From: Streptomyces violaceoruber
GTDB taxonomy: Bacteria; Actinomycetota; Actinomycetes; Streptomycetales; Streptomycetaceae
Direction: 5' to 3'
Assembly (NCBI GenBank): GCA_000720805.1
Contig: JODI01000020.1
Span: 80,352 to 144,351, forward strand
DNA length: 64,000 nt
Of the stretch, positions 38,144 through 47,578 are shown piece by piece (within the stretch, counting starts at the first letter, position 1; every line of letters begins with the position of its first letter). A program made the translations under genes and the position numbers. The notes under the pieces were generated by a model that did no database searches, was not told the DNA's origin, and was given only the letters and a program-made list of their open reading frames with translations.

Positions 38144-40531
38144 TCAGCGCCTGCCCTTCTTCGGGTCGACCAGCCCCGCCTTGCGCAGCGCGTCGGCCAT
38201 CGCGCTGTTGGCGGGTGGCGGCGGAGCCTGACGGGAGCCGCCGCCACCACCGCCGCCGCGGTTCTGCCGCTGCTGCGGCGGACGGCCGCCCCGCTGCCGC
38301 CGCTCGCCGCCGCCCGGGCCCTGCTGCCGCTCCTGCGGCGTGGCCTCGTCGTCGAGCCGCAGCGTCAGCGAGATCCGCTTGCGCGGGATGTCGACGTCCA
38401 GGACCTTCACCTTGACGATGTCGCCCGGCTTCACCACGTCCCGCGGGTCCTTGACGAACGTCTTCGACAGCGCGGAGACGTGTGCCAGACCGTCCTGGTG
38501 CACACCGACGTCGATGAACGCCCCGAAAGCCGCCACGTTCGTGACCACGCCCTCCAGGATCATCCCGGAGGTCAGATCGGAGATCTTCTCGACGCCGTCC
38601 TTGAAGGTGGCCGTCTTGAACGCGGGCCGCGGGTCGCGCCCGGGCTTCTCCAGCTCCCTGAGGATGTCCGTCACGGTCGGCAGACCGAAGGTGTCGTCCA
38701 CGAACTCCTGCGGCCGCAGCGAGCGCAGCACCGCCGTGTTGCCGACCAGCGAGGCGACCTCCTGCCCCGACGTCTTCACCATCCGCCGGACCACCGGATA
38801 CGCCTCGGGGTGCACGCTCGACGCGTCCAGCGGGTCGTCGCCGCCCCGGATGCGCAGGAAGCCCGCGCACTGCTCGTACGCCTTCGGACCCAGCCGGGCC
38901 ACGCCCTTGAGCTGCGTGCGCGACTTGAACGGGCCGTTGGCGTCGCGGTGCGCCACGATGTTCTCGGCGAGCCCGGAGGTGATACCGGAGACCCGGGAGA
39001 GGAGCGGGGCCGACGCCGTGTTGACGTCGACACCGACGCCGTTCACACAGTCCTCCACCACCGCGTCCAGCGAACGCGACAGCTTCACCTCGGACAGGTC
39101 GTGCTGGTACTGGCCGACCCCGATCGACTTCGGATCGATCTTCACCAGCTCGGCCAGCGGGTCCTGGAGCCGGCGCGCGATGGACACCGCGCCGCGCAGC
39201 GACACGTCCATGTCGGGCAGCTCCTGGGAAGCGAAGGCGGAGGCCGAGTACACGGACGCGCCCGCCTCGGACACCATCACCTTGGTGAGCTTCAACTCCG
39301 GGTGCTTGGTGATCAGTTCACCGGCGAGCTTGTCGGTCTCGCGGGACGCCGTGCCGTTGCCGATGGCGATCAGCTCGACCGCGTGCTCCTTGGCCAGGCG
39401 GGCCAGCTTGGCGATCGCCTCGTCCCACTTGTTCGCCGGGACGTGCGGGTAGATCACGTCGGTGGCCACGACCTTGCCGGTCGCGTCGACCACGGCGACC
39501 TTCACGCCCGTACGGAACCCGGGGTCCAGGCCCAGCGTCGCGCGGGTGCCCGCCGGGGCGGCGAGCAGCAGGTCCCGGAGGTTGGCCGCGAACACGTTCA
39601 CGGCCTCGTCCTCGGCGGCCGTGCGCAGCCGCAGCCGGAGGTCGATGCCGAGGTGCACCAGGATGCGGGTGCGCCAGGCCCACCGGACGGTGTCCTGAAG
39701 CCACTTGTCGCCGGGCCGGCCCCGGTCGGTGATGTTGAAGCGGTGGGCGACGATCCCCTCGTAGGACGAAGGACCGTCCGTCGCCTCCTCCGGCTCCAGG
39801 ACGAGGTCGAGAACCTCCTCCTTCTCGCCGCGCAGCATCGCCAGGATCCGGTGCGAGGGCAGCTCCGTGAACGGCTCGGCGAAGTCGAAGTAGTCGGCGA
39901 ACTTGGCGCCCGCCTCCTCCTTGCCCTCCCGGACCTTGGCAGCCAGCCGCCCGCGCACCCACATCCGCTCACGCAGCTCGCCGATCAGGTCGGCGTCCTC
40001 CGCGAACCGCTCGGTGAGGATCGCCCGGGCGCCGTCGAGGGCGGCCTGCGGGTCGGCGACACCCTTCTCGGCGTCCACGAAGGCGGCCGCCGCGGCCAGC
40101 GGCTCCACGCCCGGGTCGCCGAGCAGCCCTTCGGCCAGCGGCTCCAGACCCGCCTCGCGCGCGATCTGCGCCTTGGTGCGCCGCTTCGGCTTGAACGGGA
40201 GGTAGATGTCCTCCAGACGCGCCTTGGTCTCGGCGCCCCGGATCCGCGCCTCCAGCTCCTCGGTGAGCTTGCCCTGCTCGCGCACCGACTCCAGGATCGC
40301 CGTCCGCCGCTCCTCCAGCTCCCGCAGATAGCGCAGCCGCTCCTCGATCGTGCGCAGCTGCGCGTCGTCGAGCATCTCGGTCGCTTCCTTGCGGTAGCGG
40401 GCGACGAACGGCACCGTGGAACCGCCGTCGAGCAGCTCCACGGCAGCCTTGACCTGCCGCTCCCGTACGCCGAGTTCCTCGGCGATCCTGCCTTCGATGG
40501 ACCCTACTTCGATGGACCCGGGTGGTGTCAC
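38144..40531 (-). CDS. tex: Tex-family RNA-binding transcription accessory protein
   Basis: 795 aa from a GTG at 40531, an adjusted start; the ribosome site is weak. An N-terminal helical Tex part ([40 protein letters not shown]) is followed by the YqgF-like RNase fold ([16 protein letters not shown]), helix-hairpin-helix motifs ([20 protein letters not shown]) and an S1 RNA-binding domain ([20 protein letters not shown], near 640-710). The extreme C-terminus is a Gln/Gly/Arg-rich, probably disordered tail (KISLTLR to the end). Tex associates with RNA polymerase and nucleic acids and affects toxin and stress gene expression in several bacteria. Confidence 0.93.
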   Translation of the reverse strand: MTPPGSIEVGSIEGRIAEELGVRERQVKAAVELLDGGSTVPFVARYRKEATEMLDDAQLRTIEERLRYLRELEERRTAILESVREQGKLTEELEARIRGAETKARLEDIYLPFKPKRRTKAQIAREAGLEPLAEGLLGDPGVEPLAAAAAFVDAEKGVADPQAALDGARAILTERFAEDADLIGELRERMWVRGRLAAKVREGKEEAGAKFADYFDFAEPFTELPSHRILAMLRGEKEEVLDLVLEPEEATDGPSSYEGIVAHRFNITDRGRPGDKWLQDTVRWAWRTRILVHLGIDLRLRLRTAAEDEAVNVFAANLRDLLLAAPAGTRATLGLDPGFRTGVKVAVVDATGKVVATDVIYPHVPANKWDEAIAKLARLAKEHAVELIAIGNGTASRETDKLAGELITKHPELKLTKVMVSEAGASVYSASAFASQELPDMDVSLRGAVSIARRLQDPLAELVKIDPKSIGVGQYQHDLSEVKLSRSLDAVVEDCVNGVGVDVNTASAPLLSRVSGITSGLAENIVAHRDANGPFKSRTQLKGVARLGPKAYEQCAGFLRIRGGDDPLDASSVHPEAYPVVRRMVKTSGQEVASLVGNTAVLRSLRPQEFVDDTFGLPTVTDILRELEKPGRDPRPAFKTATFKDGVEKISDLTSGMILEGVVTNVAAFGAFIDVGVHQDGLAHVSALSKTFVKDPRDVVKPGDIVKVKVLDVDIPRKRISLTLRLDDEATPQERQQGPGGGERRQRGGRPPQQRQNRGGGGGGGSRQAPPPPANSAMADALRKAGLVDPKKGRR

Positions 40532-40678
40532 GATCCCGTACCGCCTTCTCCACTGAGGTTGCGCGGCAATTGTGGCAGGTGGCACCGACACTCGGGGGTC
40601 AGGGCGGAATCCCGGCGGGGCGGGGACGGGCCGCCGCCCGCGGCGCGCCGACCGCGGGGCGGGAGCGCGCCCCGCGGC

Positions 40679-40810
40679 TCAGGCCCGGCGGCTGCGGGTC
40701 GAGCTCGAGGCGCCGCCGAAGAGGCGGGCCAGCGCGCGGAACGGCAGGGTGACGACGGTGGCGATGGCCCCACCGATCTGGCGCAGTACGTCTGCGATCG
40801 CACGGAACAC
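40679..40810 (-). CDS. LPFR-motif micro-protein
   Basis: 43 aa from a GTG at 40810, behind a GAAAGGGGA site. The sequence begins VFRAIADVLRQIGGAIATVV, then TLPFRALARLFGGAS and a basic, Ser/Arg-rich end. The LPFR motif and the amphipathic helix match a small, widespread Streptomyces family of unknown function. A peripheral membrane role is plausible because of the amphipathic, hydrophobic first half. Confidence 0.7.
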   Translation of the reverse strand: MFRAIADVLRQIGGAIATVVTLPFRALARLFGGASSSTRSRRA

Positions 40811-41244
40811 GAATTATCCCCTTTCCTCTCCCGGCCACGACGACCGAGAAGGACCGGGTACCTCGACAGCAGCCCTGCATGCCTGATGACCTCGGGACAT
40901 GGTCGGCGGTGCCGACTCGGGAGACCTGCGGGCCCGCGGCTGACCGCCAGTCGGACACGCCCGCCGACCGGCGCCCAGGACCGGCCCGGGGGTCTTCGAG
41001 CCCCGCTCAGATCCTGGCCGCAGACCCGACCCCGGCCGGCAGTTCGTGGCTGCGCCGCCCGGTCTCGGGGGCGGGGGTCATGCGGGTGCGCCGAACCGGT
41101 CTCGGCCCGAGGTCCTGCGGGTGCGTCTCCCGGTCGTGGGCGGGGTATGACGATGCCTCGCTCAGTGGCGGGCCGGGGATCTTGCGGGTGGGTGGGTCGC
41201 TGGGCCTCGGGCCGGGCCGGAGGTCGTGCGGGGGCGTCTTTTGG

Positions 41245-41370
41245 TCTCGGGCGCGGGTGCCTCGCCTGGTCTCGGGTTGGGAGTTCCGCGGTGCCTCGCC
41301 TGGTCTCGGGTTGGGAGTTCCGCGGTGCCTCGCCTGCTCTCGGGTCGGATGTTCCGAGGTGCCACGCTCC
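41245..41370. repeat. 34-bp tandem repeats in a long intergenic region
   Basis: Two nearly identical 34-bp units (41270-41303 and 41304-41337; core TCTCGGGTTGGGAGTTCC) are flanked by degenerate copies at 41245-41269 and 41338-41370. Weaker, shorter versions of the GGTCTCGG motif occur back to about 41090. The 628-bp gap between the LPFR gene and the next gene holds no convincing ORF. Confidence 0.8.
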
Positions 41371-41439
41371 GCACCAGCCCGGAAGACCGTCGCCCCGCTC
41401 CTCAGCCCGGGCCCGCCCCACCCGGCCCGGCCCGGCCCC

Positions 41440-42309
41440 TCAGCGCTTGCCGAGCAGGTCCGCCGGGAACGCCCCCGCGGTGAGTGCGGCGCGGGCGAAG
41501 GCGGTGCCGAGTTCCGTCAGGCGTGCCACGCTGTCCGGGCCCAGGTGGTCGTACGGGGCCCGGTCGAGCCGGTCGGTCTCCTGTTCGATCTCCTCGCGCA
41601 GCGCGGCACCCCGCTCGGTCAGCTCGCCGTCCTCCTCCAGCAGCCCGCGCTCCCGAAGCCGTCCGACCGCCGCGTCCCAGTCCTCCTGGCTCCAGCCCCG
41701 GGTGGCGAACACCCACTTCGGGGTCATGCCCCTGCCGGTCGCCGTATGGGTCACCAAGGCCTCCAGACCGTCCAGCCCCGCGGACATCAGCACGGCCAGG
41801 TGCCCGTCGCCCCGGTGCTCGCGCAACAGCGTGGCCGCGTGCCAGTACGCCAGGTGCGGCTCCTCGGGCACCGGCAGGTCGGCGTGCGCGGAGTACAGCG
41901 GCCGGGCGCTGCGCGAACACGCCTCCGCAGCGCGCAGGGCCAGGCCCGCGGCCTCCGCCATCTGGGGGGAGGACACCGCCTCCTCGCCCAGCAGGCGGCG
42001 CAGCGTCGCGTCGACCCCGCGCGCGCGTGCCGCCAGAACCCGCTCGGGCGGGGCCGTCTCCCACACCGCGGGCACGTGCGCGGCGACGAGTTCGTGCTTG
42101 TAGTTGTAGAACGCCGCCGTCACCGCGCCGGCCCCGACCGGCCCCAACGCGGCCGCCCGCACCGCGAAGTTGACGGCACGGGGGTGCGTGACGCCCAGCA
42201 CGCCCAGTTCCCGGCCCAGGTCGGGGGAGAAGTAGTGCGTCGCGTGCAGGGAGTTGAGCGCGTTGTGGCAGCGGCGGCCCGCGCGCGGGTCCAGGGCAGC
42301 GGTAGTCAT
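41440..42309 (-). CDS. SCO6745-family protein with helix-turn-helix features
   Basis: 289 aa from ATG 42309. RRCHNALNSLHATHYFSPDL at the start, FYNYKHELVAAHVP and the C-terminal DRAPYDHLGPD segment are typical of the actinobacterial SCO6745 family, which takes its name from the corresponding S. coelicolor gene. A C-terminal winged-helix-like part (WDAAVGRLRERGLLEEDG) resembles MarR regulators. No function is established; ligand-binding regulator is the best guess. It is divergent from the GlxA-like gene. Confidence 0.8.
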   Translation of the reverse strand: MTTAALDPRAGRRCHNALNSLHATHYFSPDLGRELGVLGVTHPRAVNFAVRAAALGPVGAGAVTAAFYNYKHELVAAHVPAVWETAPPERVLAARARGVDATLRRLLGEEAVSSPQMAEAAGLALRAAEACSRSARPLYSAHADLPVPEEPHLAYWHAATLLREHRGDGHLAVLMSAGLDGLEALVTHTATGRGMTPKWVFATRGWSQEDWDAAVGRLRERGLLEEDGELTERGAALREEIEQETDRLDRAPYDHLGPDSVARLTELGTAFARAALTAGAFPADLLGKR

Positions 42310-42435
42310 GACGAGCACGTTACCGACCGGTCAGTACCCGATCCAGGGGGCGCGGGCACCCCGACCCACCGGATGGCAGGAAAGGTGGGTTGCTCGTCAT
42401 TGCGGCCACTCCACCCCTGCCCAAGAATCGTGGAC

Positions 42436-43395
42436 ATGGCGCAGCGAACCGTTCTCGCCGTCCTCTTCGACGGCGTCCAGAGTCTCGACGTCACCGGCCC
42501 TCTGGAGGTCTTCGCCGGTGCCGAGAAGCACACCCCGGGTACGTACCGCATCCGCACGGCCTCTCTGGACGGTGCCGCCGTGCGCACCTCCAGCGGCCTG
42601 ACCCTCGTACCCGACGAGTCCCTCGCCGCCGTACCCGATCCGCACACCCTCCTCGTCCCCGGCGGTCAAGGCACCCGCACTCCCGATCCGCGCCTGACCG
42701 ACTGGCTGCGCGAGCACGGCCCGCGCGCGCAGCGCCTGGTCTCCGTGTGCACCGGCGCGATCCTGCTGGCCCGGACCGGTCTGCTGGACGGACTGCGGGC
42801 CACGACCCACTGGGCGTTCTGCGACAAGCTCAGCCGCGACCACCCGGCCGTCGAAGTGGACCCCGACCCCATCTACGTACGCGACGGACGCGTCTCCACC
42901 TCCGCCGGCGTCACCTCGGGCATCGATCTCGCGCTCGCCCTGGTCGAGGAGGACCTCGGCCGGCACGTGGCCCTCGCCATCGCCCGCCACCTGGTCGTGT
43001 TCCTGCGCAGGCCCGGCAACCAGGCCCAGTTCAGCGCCCAGCTCGCCGCCCAGAGTGCCCGGCGCGAGCCGCTGCGTGAGGTCCAGCACTGGATCAGCGA
43101 GCACCCGGACGCCGACCTGTCCGTCGAGGCGCTGGCCGCCCGTGCCAGCCTCTCGCCGCGTCACTTCGCCCGCGCCTTCCAGGCCGAGACCGGCATCACA
43201 CCGGGCCGCTACGTCGACCAGGTCCGCCTCGAACACGCGCGCCGCCTCCTGGAGGACACGAGCGACGGCATCGAGGAGGTCTCCCGCGCCAGTGGCTACG
43301 GCACTCCCGAGGCCATGCGGCGCGCCTTCGTCAGGGCCCTGGGCACGGCCCCGGCCGAGTACCGCCGCCGGTTCCGGCCGGTGCCCGCCCACTGA
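42436..43395 (+). CDS. GlxA-type regulator: DJ-1/PfpI domain plus AraC domain
   Basis: 319 aa. The N-terminal half is a DJ-1/PfpI-like glutamine amidotransferase domain (LAVLFDGVQSLDVTGPLEVF; SVCTGAILLARTGLLDGLRA with a Cys in the nucleophile position; ATTHWAFCDKL). The C-terminal 100 residues are an AraC-type double helix-turn-helix (LSPRHFARAFQAETGITPGR; YGTPEAMRRAFVRALGTAPA). This architecture is usual in Streptomyces (GlxA/FtrA group) and senses an unknown metabolite. The next gene encodes a DJ-1 protein without the DNA-binding domain. Confidence 0.92.
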   Translation: MAQRTVLAVLFDGVQSLDVTGPLEVFAGAEKHTPGTYRIRTASLDGAAVRTSSGLTLVPDESLAAVPDPHTLLVPGGQGTRTPDPRLTDWLREHGPRAQRLVSVCTGAILLARTGLLDGLRATTHWAFCDKLSRDHPAVEVDPDPIYVRDGRVSTSAGVTSGIDLALALVEEDLGRHVALAIARHLVVFLRRPGNQAQFSAQLAAQSARREPLREVQHWISEHPDADLSVEALAARASLSPRHFARAFQAETGITPGRYVDQVRLEHARRLLEDTSDGIEEVSRASGYGTPEAMRRAFVRALGTAPAEYRRRFRPVPAH

Positions 43396-43448
43396 CGGTG
43401 TCCGCCCGCACTTTTGTATGCGCTCACTGAAAACCGAAGGGGGACGCA

Positions 43449-44084
43449 GTGCAGATCGCCATGGTCGTCTACGACCGTTTCACCGCCCTCGACGTCGTGG
43501 GGCCGTATGAGGTCCTGAGCCGGCTGCCGGACGTGCACATCGACTTCGTGGCCGAGGAGGCCGGTCCCGTGCGTACTGACACTGGATTCCTCGCCCTCAC
43601 CGCGGACAAGGCCCTTCAGGACGTGCCGCACCCCGACGCCGTCGTGGTGGCGGGCGGGCCCGGCACCTTCGCCCAGGTGGAGAACCGGGCCCTGCTGGAC
43701 TGGCTCCGGTCGGTCGACGCGACCACCACCTGGACGACGTCCGTCTGCTCGGGCTCGCTGCTGCTCGCCGCCGCGGGCCTGCTGGAGGGCCGCCGCGCCA
43801 CCTGCCACTGGCTCGCCGCGGACTTCCTGCGGCAGTACGGCGCCGAACCCACCGGCGAACGGGTCGTGACCGACGGCAAGTACCTCACGGCGGCCGGTGT
43901 GTCCTCCGGCATCGACATGGGCCTCGCCCTCGTCGGCAGGGTCGCGGGCGACGAACACGCTCAGGCCGTCCAGCTGATGATCGAGTACGACCCGCAGCCG
44001 CCCTACGACGCGGGCTCCCCGCAGAAGGCGCCCGCGCACCTCGTCGAGGAGTTCCGCACCGGCAGCCGCTTCACCCTGATGTAG
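43449..44084 (+). CDS. DJ-1/PfpI family protein
   Basis: 211 aa from a GTG at 43449. It is related to the sensor half of the preceding GlxA-like protein: IAMVVYDRFTALDVVGPYEV, then SVCSGSLLLAAAGLLEGRRA with the Cys nucleophile elbow, CHWLAADF, and a ligand-like GVSSGIDMGLALV. Members include isonitrile hydratase, glyoxalase III and chaperone-like proteins. The isonitrile hydratase subgroup is a reasonable but unproven option. Its 3' end overlaps the convergent enoyl-CoA hydratase gene by 14 bp. Confidence 0.88.
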   Translation: MQIAMVVYDRFTALDVVGPYEVLSRLPDVHIDFVAEEAGPVRTDTGFLALTADKALQDVPHPDAVVVAGGPGTFAQVENRALLDWLRSVDATTTWTTSVCSGSLLLAAAGLLEGRRATCHWLAADFLRQYGAEPTGERVVTDGKYLTAAGVSSGIDMGLALVGRVAGDEHAQAVQLMIEYDPQPPYDAGSPQKAPAHLVEEFRTGSRFTLM

Positions 44085-44820
44085 TCCATGTGAAGCGCGG
44101 CTGCCTGCGCTCCAGGAAGGCGGCGACACCCTCCGCGGTGTCGCCGCTGCCGCCTGCCTGCTCGGCCCAGTGGGCGTCCCGGTCCGTGCGCCCGTCCGCG
44201 AACTCCTTCGCCGCGGCCTGGGTCAGCTGCGAGCGGGACACCAGGATCCGGGTGAACTCCGTGACCCGCTTGCCGAGTTCGCCCGCGGGCAGCACCTCGT
44301 CCACCAGTCCCGCGCGCAGGGCCCGCTCCGCCTCGATCAACTCACCGGAGAACAGCAGGTACTTGGTCGTCGCCGGCCCCACCAGCGACACCAGCCGCCG
44401 GGTGGAGGAGGCCGGATACACGATCCCGAGCTTCGCCGGTGTCACCCCGAACAGGGCGCCCTCCTCGGCGAACCGCAGGTCACAGGCCGCCGCGAGCTGC
44501 GACCCGCCCCCCACGCAGTGCCCCCGGACCGCCGCCACCGTCGGCTTCGGGAAGGCCGCGAGGGCGTCCTCGGCACGCACCGCGAGCCCCTGCGCCTCCT
44601 GCGGTGATCCCCGGAGGGTGGAGATGTCGGCGCCCGCGCAGAACGTGCCGCCCTCACCGGTCAGCACCAGGGCCCGTACGCCCGGATCGGCCGCCAGTGT
44701 GTCCAGCAGCGGCGGCAGCGCGCGCCACATCGCGGCGGTCATCGCGTTGCGCTTGGCCGGGTGGTGGATGACCACGGTGGCGACCGAGTCGGTGACGGCG
44801 TGCAGCAGCTGGGGCTCCAT
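44071..44820 (-). CDS. Enoyl-CoA hydratase/isomerase
   Basis: 249 aa of the crotonase family. The oxyanion-hole strand TFCAGADISTLRG and the second strand GHCVGGGSQLAAACDLRFA are present, followed by FGVTPAKLGIVYPASSTRRL. The two catalytic Glu residues of true hydratases are not both evident, so an isomerase, hydrolase or other crotonase reaction is possible. It is a single gene, convergent with the DJ-1 gene, with its stop inside that gene. Confidence 0.88.
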   Translation of the reverse strand: MEPQLLHAVTDSVATVVIHHPAKRNAMTAAMWRALPPLLDTLAADPGVRALVLTGEGGTFCAGADISTLRGSPQEAQGLAVRAEDALAAFPKPTVAAVRGHCVGGGSQLAAACDLRFAEEGALFGVTPAKLGIVYPASSTRRLVSLVGPATTKYLLFSGELIEAERALRAGLVDEVLPAGELGKRVTEFTRILVSRSQLTQAAAKEFADGRTDRDAHWAEQAGGSGDTAEGVAAFLERRQPRFTWTTSG

Positions 44821-45078
44821 GCGCCGGATGCTATCCGCCCCGGCCACCACGCCGATCAAGAAGGGCCGATCCAGGAATCCGGCAAACCCGTACAACCCGA
44901 ATAGTTCGCGATGTCCACGCAGGAGGGGCAGAAGCGGTCCCACATCTGACTCTGTCATACGCCAACGGTCACAAACGCTCGATACCAGCTGACTTCTGTT
45001 CAGTTCTCCGGACGGGAGGAGTCGATTACCAACACTCGATGCGTGGTGACAATCGAGCGCAAGGGTGGCGACCGGACG

Positions 45079-45588
45079 ATGGAGAACCATGGGCGCGGGT
45101 CCGGTCCACGCCCAGTGGACGGAACGGACGAGCCTTTCGACCCGGGCCCACCGGACCCGCTGCCGTACGAGGGGGTGTGGCGCTTCACCGCCCCCGCCCT
45201 GGACGTCTCCGTCCCGCAGGCGCGGCACGCCGTACGGGACCTGTTGCTCCGCCAGGGTGTGCCGGTCTCGCAGGACCTGCGGCAGGGCCTGCTGCTGATC
45301 GTCTCGGAGTTGGTGACGAACGCCGTCCGGCACGCGGCGCTGCTGTCGCCGACGCTCGCCGTGGAGGTCGCCGTCGGCGCCGACTGGGTGCGGGTGTCGG
45401 TGGAGGACAACCACCCCTACCGCCCGACGGCCCTGGAGGCCGACCACGGCCGGACCGGCGGCCGCGGACTGCTGCTGGTGCGGGAGATCACCCGCGAGGC
45501 GGGCGGGATGTGCGACGTCGAGCACACCGCGAGCGGCGGCAAGGTGATCTGGGCCGCCCTGCCGCTCAGGCCCTCACCGGTGCCGTAG
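45079..45588 (+). CDS. HATPase_c protein (anti-sigma-factor kinase-like)
   Basis: 169 aa from ATG 45079; two in-frame GTG codons at 45043 and 45046 would add 12 or 11 residues. The N-box Asn lies in LLIVSELVTNAVRHA, the G1 box in VSVEDNH and the G2 loop in DHGRTGGRGLLLV, which together define the GHKL ATP-binding fold of the RsbW/SpoIIAB type. Streptomyces encodes dozens of these. They phosphorylate anti-anti-sigma factors or bind sigma factors, and the partner here is not known. It converges on idi. Confidence 0.85.
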   Translation: MENHGRGSGPRPVDGTDEPFDPGPPDPLPYEGVWRFTAPALDVSVPQARHAVRDLLLRQGVPVSQDLRQGLLLIVSELVTNAVRHAALLSPTLAVEVAVGADWVRVSVEDNHPYRPTALEADHGRTGGRGLLLVREITREAGGMCDVEHTASGGKVIWAALPLRPSPVP

Positions 45589-45597
45589 ACCGGCCGC

Positions 45598-46191
45598 TCA
45601 CCAGCCGGCGGACGGGCCCGTCAGCTCCCTGACCGCGGGACGGGCCGCGTCCAGCACGGTCATGAACCAGGACGAGAAGGTGTCCTTCGCGTGCCGTTCC
45701 GCCAGCTCGGCGGGGGTCACGAAGACCGTCTCGCCGACCTCCTCCGGGTCCGCCCGCAGCGGGGACTGCACCAGACCCACGAAGAGGTGGTTGTACTCCT
45801 GCTCCACCAGTCCCGAGTCCGGGTCCGGGTGGTTGTAGCGGACGGTGCCCGCCTCGGCCAGCAGCGACGGGGAGACGCCGAGTTCCTCGTACGTCCGCCG
45901 GGCCGCCGCCGCGAAGGGCGCCTCGCCGGGGTAAGGGTGGCCGCAGCAGGTGTTCGACCACACGCCGGGGGAGTGGTACTTGCCCACCGCCCGCTGCTGG
46001 AGCAGCAGCCGGCCCCGCTCGTCGAAGAGGAACACGGAGAAGGCGCGGTGCAGCCGCCCCGGCGGCTGGTGCGCGGCGAGCTTCTCCGCGGTGCCGATCG
46101 TCACACCGTTCTCGTCGACCAGTTCCAGCAAGATCGCGTCTGCGGTGCCGTTCGACGTACTGTGCGTCGCGGTGGCAGGTGTGATCGGCAT
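45598..46191 (-). CDS. idi: Isopentenyl-diphosphate delta-isomerase, type I
   Basis: 197 aa from ATG 46191, 6 nt after GAAGG; the ATG two codons upstream has no spacing to that site. A Nudix-fold type I isomerase: HRAFSVFLFDERGRLLLQQR, the catalytic Cys in SNTCCGHPYPGE, the metal-binding Glu pair and YEELG (catalytic Glu near 116), and EQEYNHLFVG. It interconverts IPP and DMAPP and so balances the C5 precursors needed by the hopanoid operon 9 kb away. Streptomyces usually makes these precursors by the MEP pathway. Confidence 0.94.
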   Translation of the reverse strand: MPITPATATHSTSNGTADAILLELVDENGVTIGTAEKLAAHQPPGRLHRAFSVFLFDERGRLLLQQRAVGKYHSPGVWSNTCCGHPYPGEAPFAAAARRTYEELGVSPSLLAEAGTVRYNHPDPDSGLVEQEYNHLFVGLVQSPLRADPEEVGETVFVTPAELAERHAKDTFSSWFMTVLDAARPAVRELTGPSAGW

Positions 46192-46423
46192 ACCCATCCT
46201 TCACATCGGTCTTCGCGCCCCAAGTGTGCCGTACGAATCCGACACTCCCGGCAGTTGATCGTGCCCGGCGCGGCGGCGACGGAACCGTCCGGGGCGGGGC
46301 TGTGAGCATGAGGACGCAACCACGCACCGGATCGCTGCATTCCGTCAGAACGTTGCGTGCCCGCTCGGCTCCGGCTGGAAGGCGCAGTATCCGGCACGTG
46401 GTGCTGAACACCGTTGCCATATG

Positions 46424-46456
46424 CCCTGACCTGCCGAAACGTCTTGCAGGTCAGGG
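46424..46456 (-). terminator. Hairpin at the end of galE
   Basis: A perfect 11-bp stem (CCCTGACCTGC at 46424-46434, complement at 46446-46456) with an 11-nt loop. The galE TGA lies in the right arm, so translation to the end melts the hairpin and transcription would stop immediately afterwards. The 230 bp from here to idi hold no convincing gene. Confidence 0.65.
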
Positions 46457-47446
46457 CCGGTCGCCTGATCGGCGGCCGTGGTGGAGAAGCCAACCCCGCC
46501 ACGCCGACTCGACCATCTCGCGCACCTCCCGCCGGGCGCGCCAGCCGAGCGTCTCGGCGGCCCGGGCGGCCGAGGCGACCGCGCGGGGTGCGTCCCCGGG
46601 GCGCCTGGCCTCGACGACGGGTGCGCGCCGGTCTCCGCTCACCTCACCGATCACCTTGATCAGTTCACGGACGGAGACGCCCTCCCCGCGACCGATGTTG
46701 ACGGTCAGGTCCCCCTGCACCGCGCCCTCGGACAGCCGCCGCGCCGCCGCGAGATGGGCCTCGGCCAGATCGGCGACGTGAATGTAGTCCCGGACGCAGG
46801 TGCCGTCCGGCGTCGGATGGTCGTCGCCGAAGATCCGCGGGGCCTCGTCGCGGGTGAGCCGGTCGAAGACCATGGGGACGATGTTGAAGACGCCCGTGTC
46901 CGCCAGCTCCGGCGCGGCGGCACCGGCCACGTTGAAGTAGCGCAGGCACACCGTCGAGATGCCGTGCGCCCGGCCCGCCGCCCGCACCAGCCACTCGCCG
47001 GCCAGTTTGGTCTCGCCGTACGGGTTCACCGGGGCGCACGGAGTGTCCTCCGTGATCAGTTCGACATCGGGATTGCCGTAGACGGCGGCCGAGGAGGAGA
47101 AGAGGAAGCGTGTGATCCCGGCCTCGGCGACCGCTTCCAGGAGCGTGGCGAGAGTGCCGAGATTCTCCTCGTAGTAGTAGGTGGGCCGGGCCACGGACTC
47201 GGCGACCTGCTTGCGCGCTGCGAGATGCACCACACCGGTCACCGCGTGCTCGGCGCACACCCGCTTCAGCAGACCGGCGTCCCGCGCCGATCCCTGGACG
47301 ACCGGGACCTCCGCGGGAAGCCGCGCGGGCACCCCGGCCGACAGATCGTCCAGGACGACGACGGGGACGCGCTCGCCGGCGTCGGTCATGGCCCGTGTCA
47401 CATGGGCCCCGATGTATCCGGCACCGCCGGTGATCAGCCACGTCAT
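46451..47446 (-). CDS. galE: UDP-glucose 4-epimerase
   Basis: 331 aa. The short-chain dehydrogenase fold is clear: NAD loop WLITGGAGYIGAHVTRAM at residues 3-20, VVHLAARKQVAES, catalytic Ser/Tyr-x3-Lys in SSSAAVYGNP and NPYGETK, and the GalE substrate segment LRYFNVAGA. It interconverts UDP-glucose and UDP-galactose. The DGTCVRDYIHVADLAEAH motif confirms GalE over other epimerases, although UDP-GlcNAc epimerisation is not excluded. It diverges from the polyol-phosphate operon and could supply UDP-galactose to the GT2 enzyme there. Confidence 0.92.
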   Translation of the reverse strand: MTWLITGGAGYIGAHVTRAMTDAGERVPVVVLDDLSAGVPARLPAEVPVVQGSARDAGLLKRVCAEHAVTGVVHLAARKQVAESVARPTYYYEENLGTLATLLEAVAEAGITRFLFSSSAAVYGNPDVELITEDTPCAPVNPYGETKLAGEWLVRAAGRAHGISTVCLRYFNVAGAAAPELADTGVFNIVPMVFDRLTRDEAPRIFGDDHPTPDGTCVRDYIHVADLAEAHLAAARRLSEGAVQGDLTVNIGRGEGVSVRELIKVIGEVSGDRRAPVVEARRPGDAPRAVASAARAAETLGWRARREVREMVESAWRGWLLHHGRRSGDRP

Positions 47447-47578
47447 GGTCGCCCACCCTATGCCGGGGCCACCGCGCCCAGCGCAATGTCCCGGATGCCC
47501 GGTCTGGGAACGCGCGTTTGTGGGCGGGGCCCGCGATCCCCGATGATGATCGCGGCAAAGGCCGGAGGAATCCCTGCC

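Noticed and set aside
41245..41370. 34-bp repeats considered as CRISPR
   Set aside because: The repeats abut each other without spacers and there are no cas genes.
38480..42103. A 1207-codon plus-strand frame across tex and the LPFR gene
   Set aside because: Tex is clear on the minus strand with all domains; the long plus-strand frame has no recognisable motif and crosses intergenic repeats.
45566..46420. Minus-strand frame from 46420 covering idi and the upstream gap
   Set aside because: It overlaps all of idi in another frame. The first 80 residues outside idi have no recognisable family, and the gap contains a terminator.
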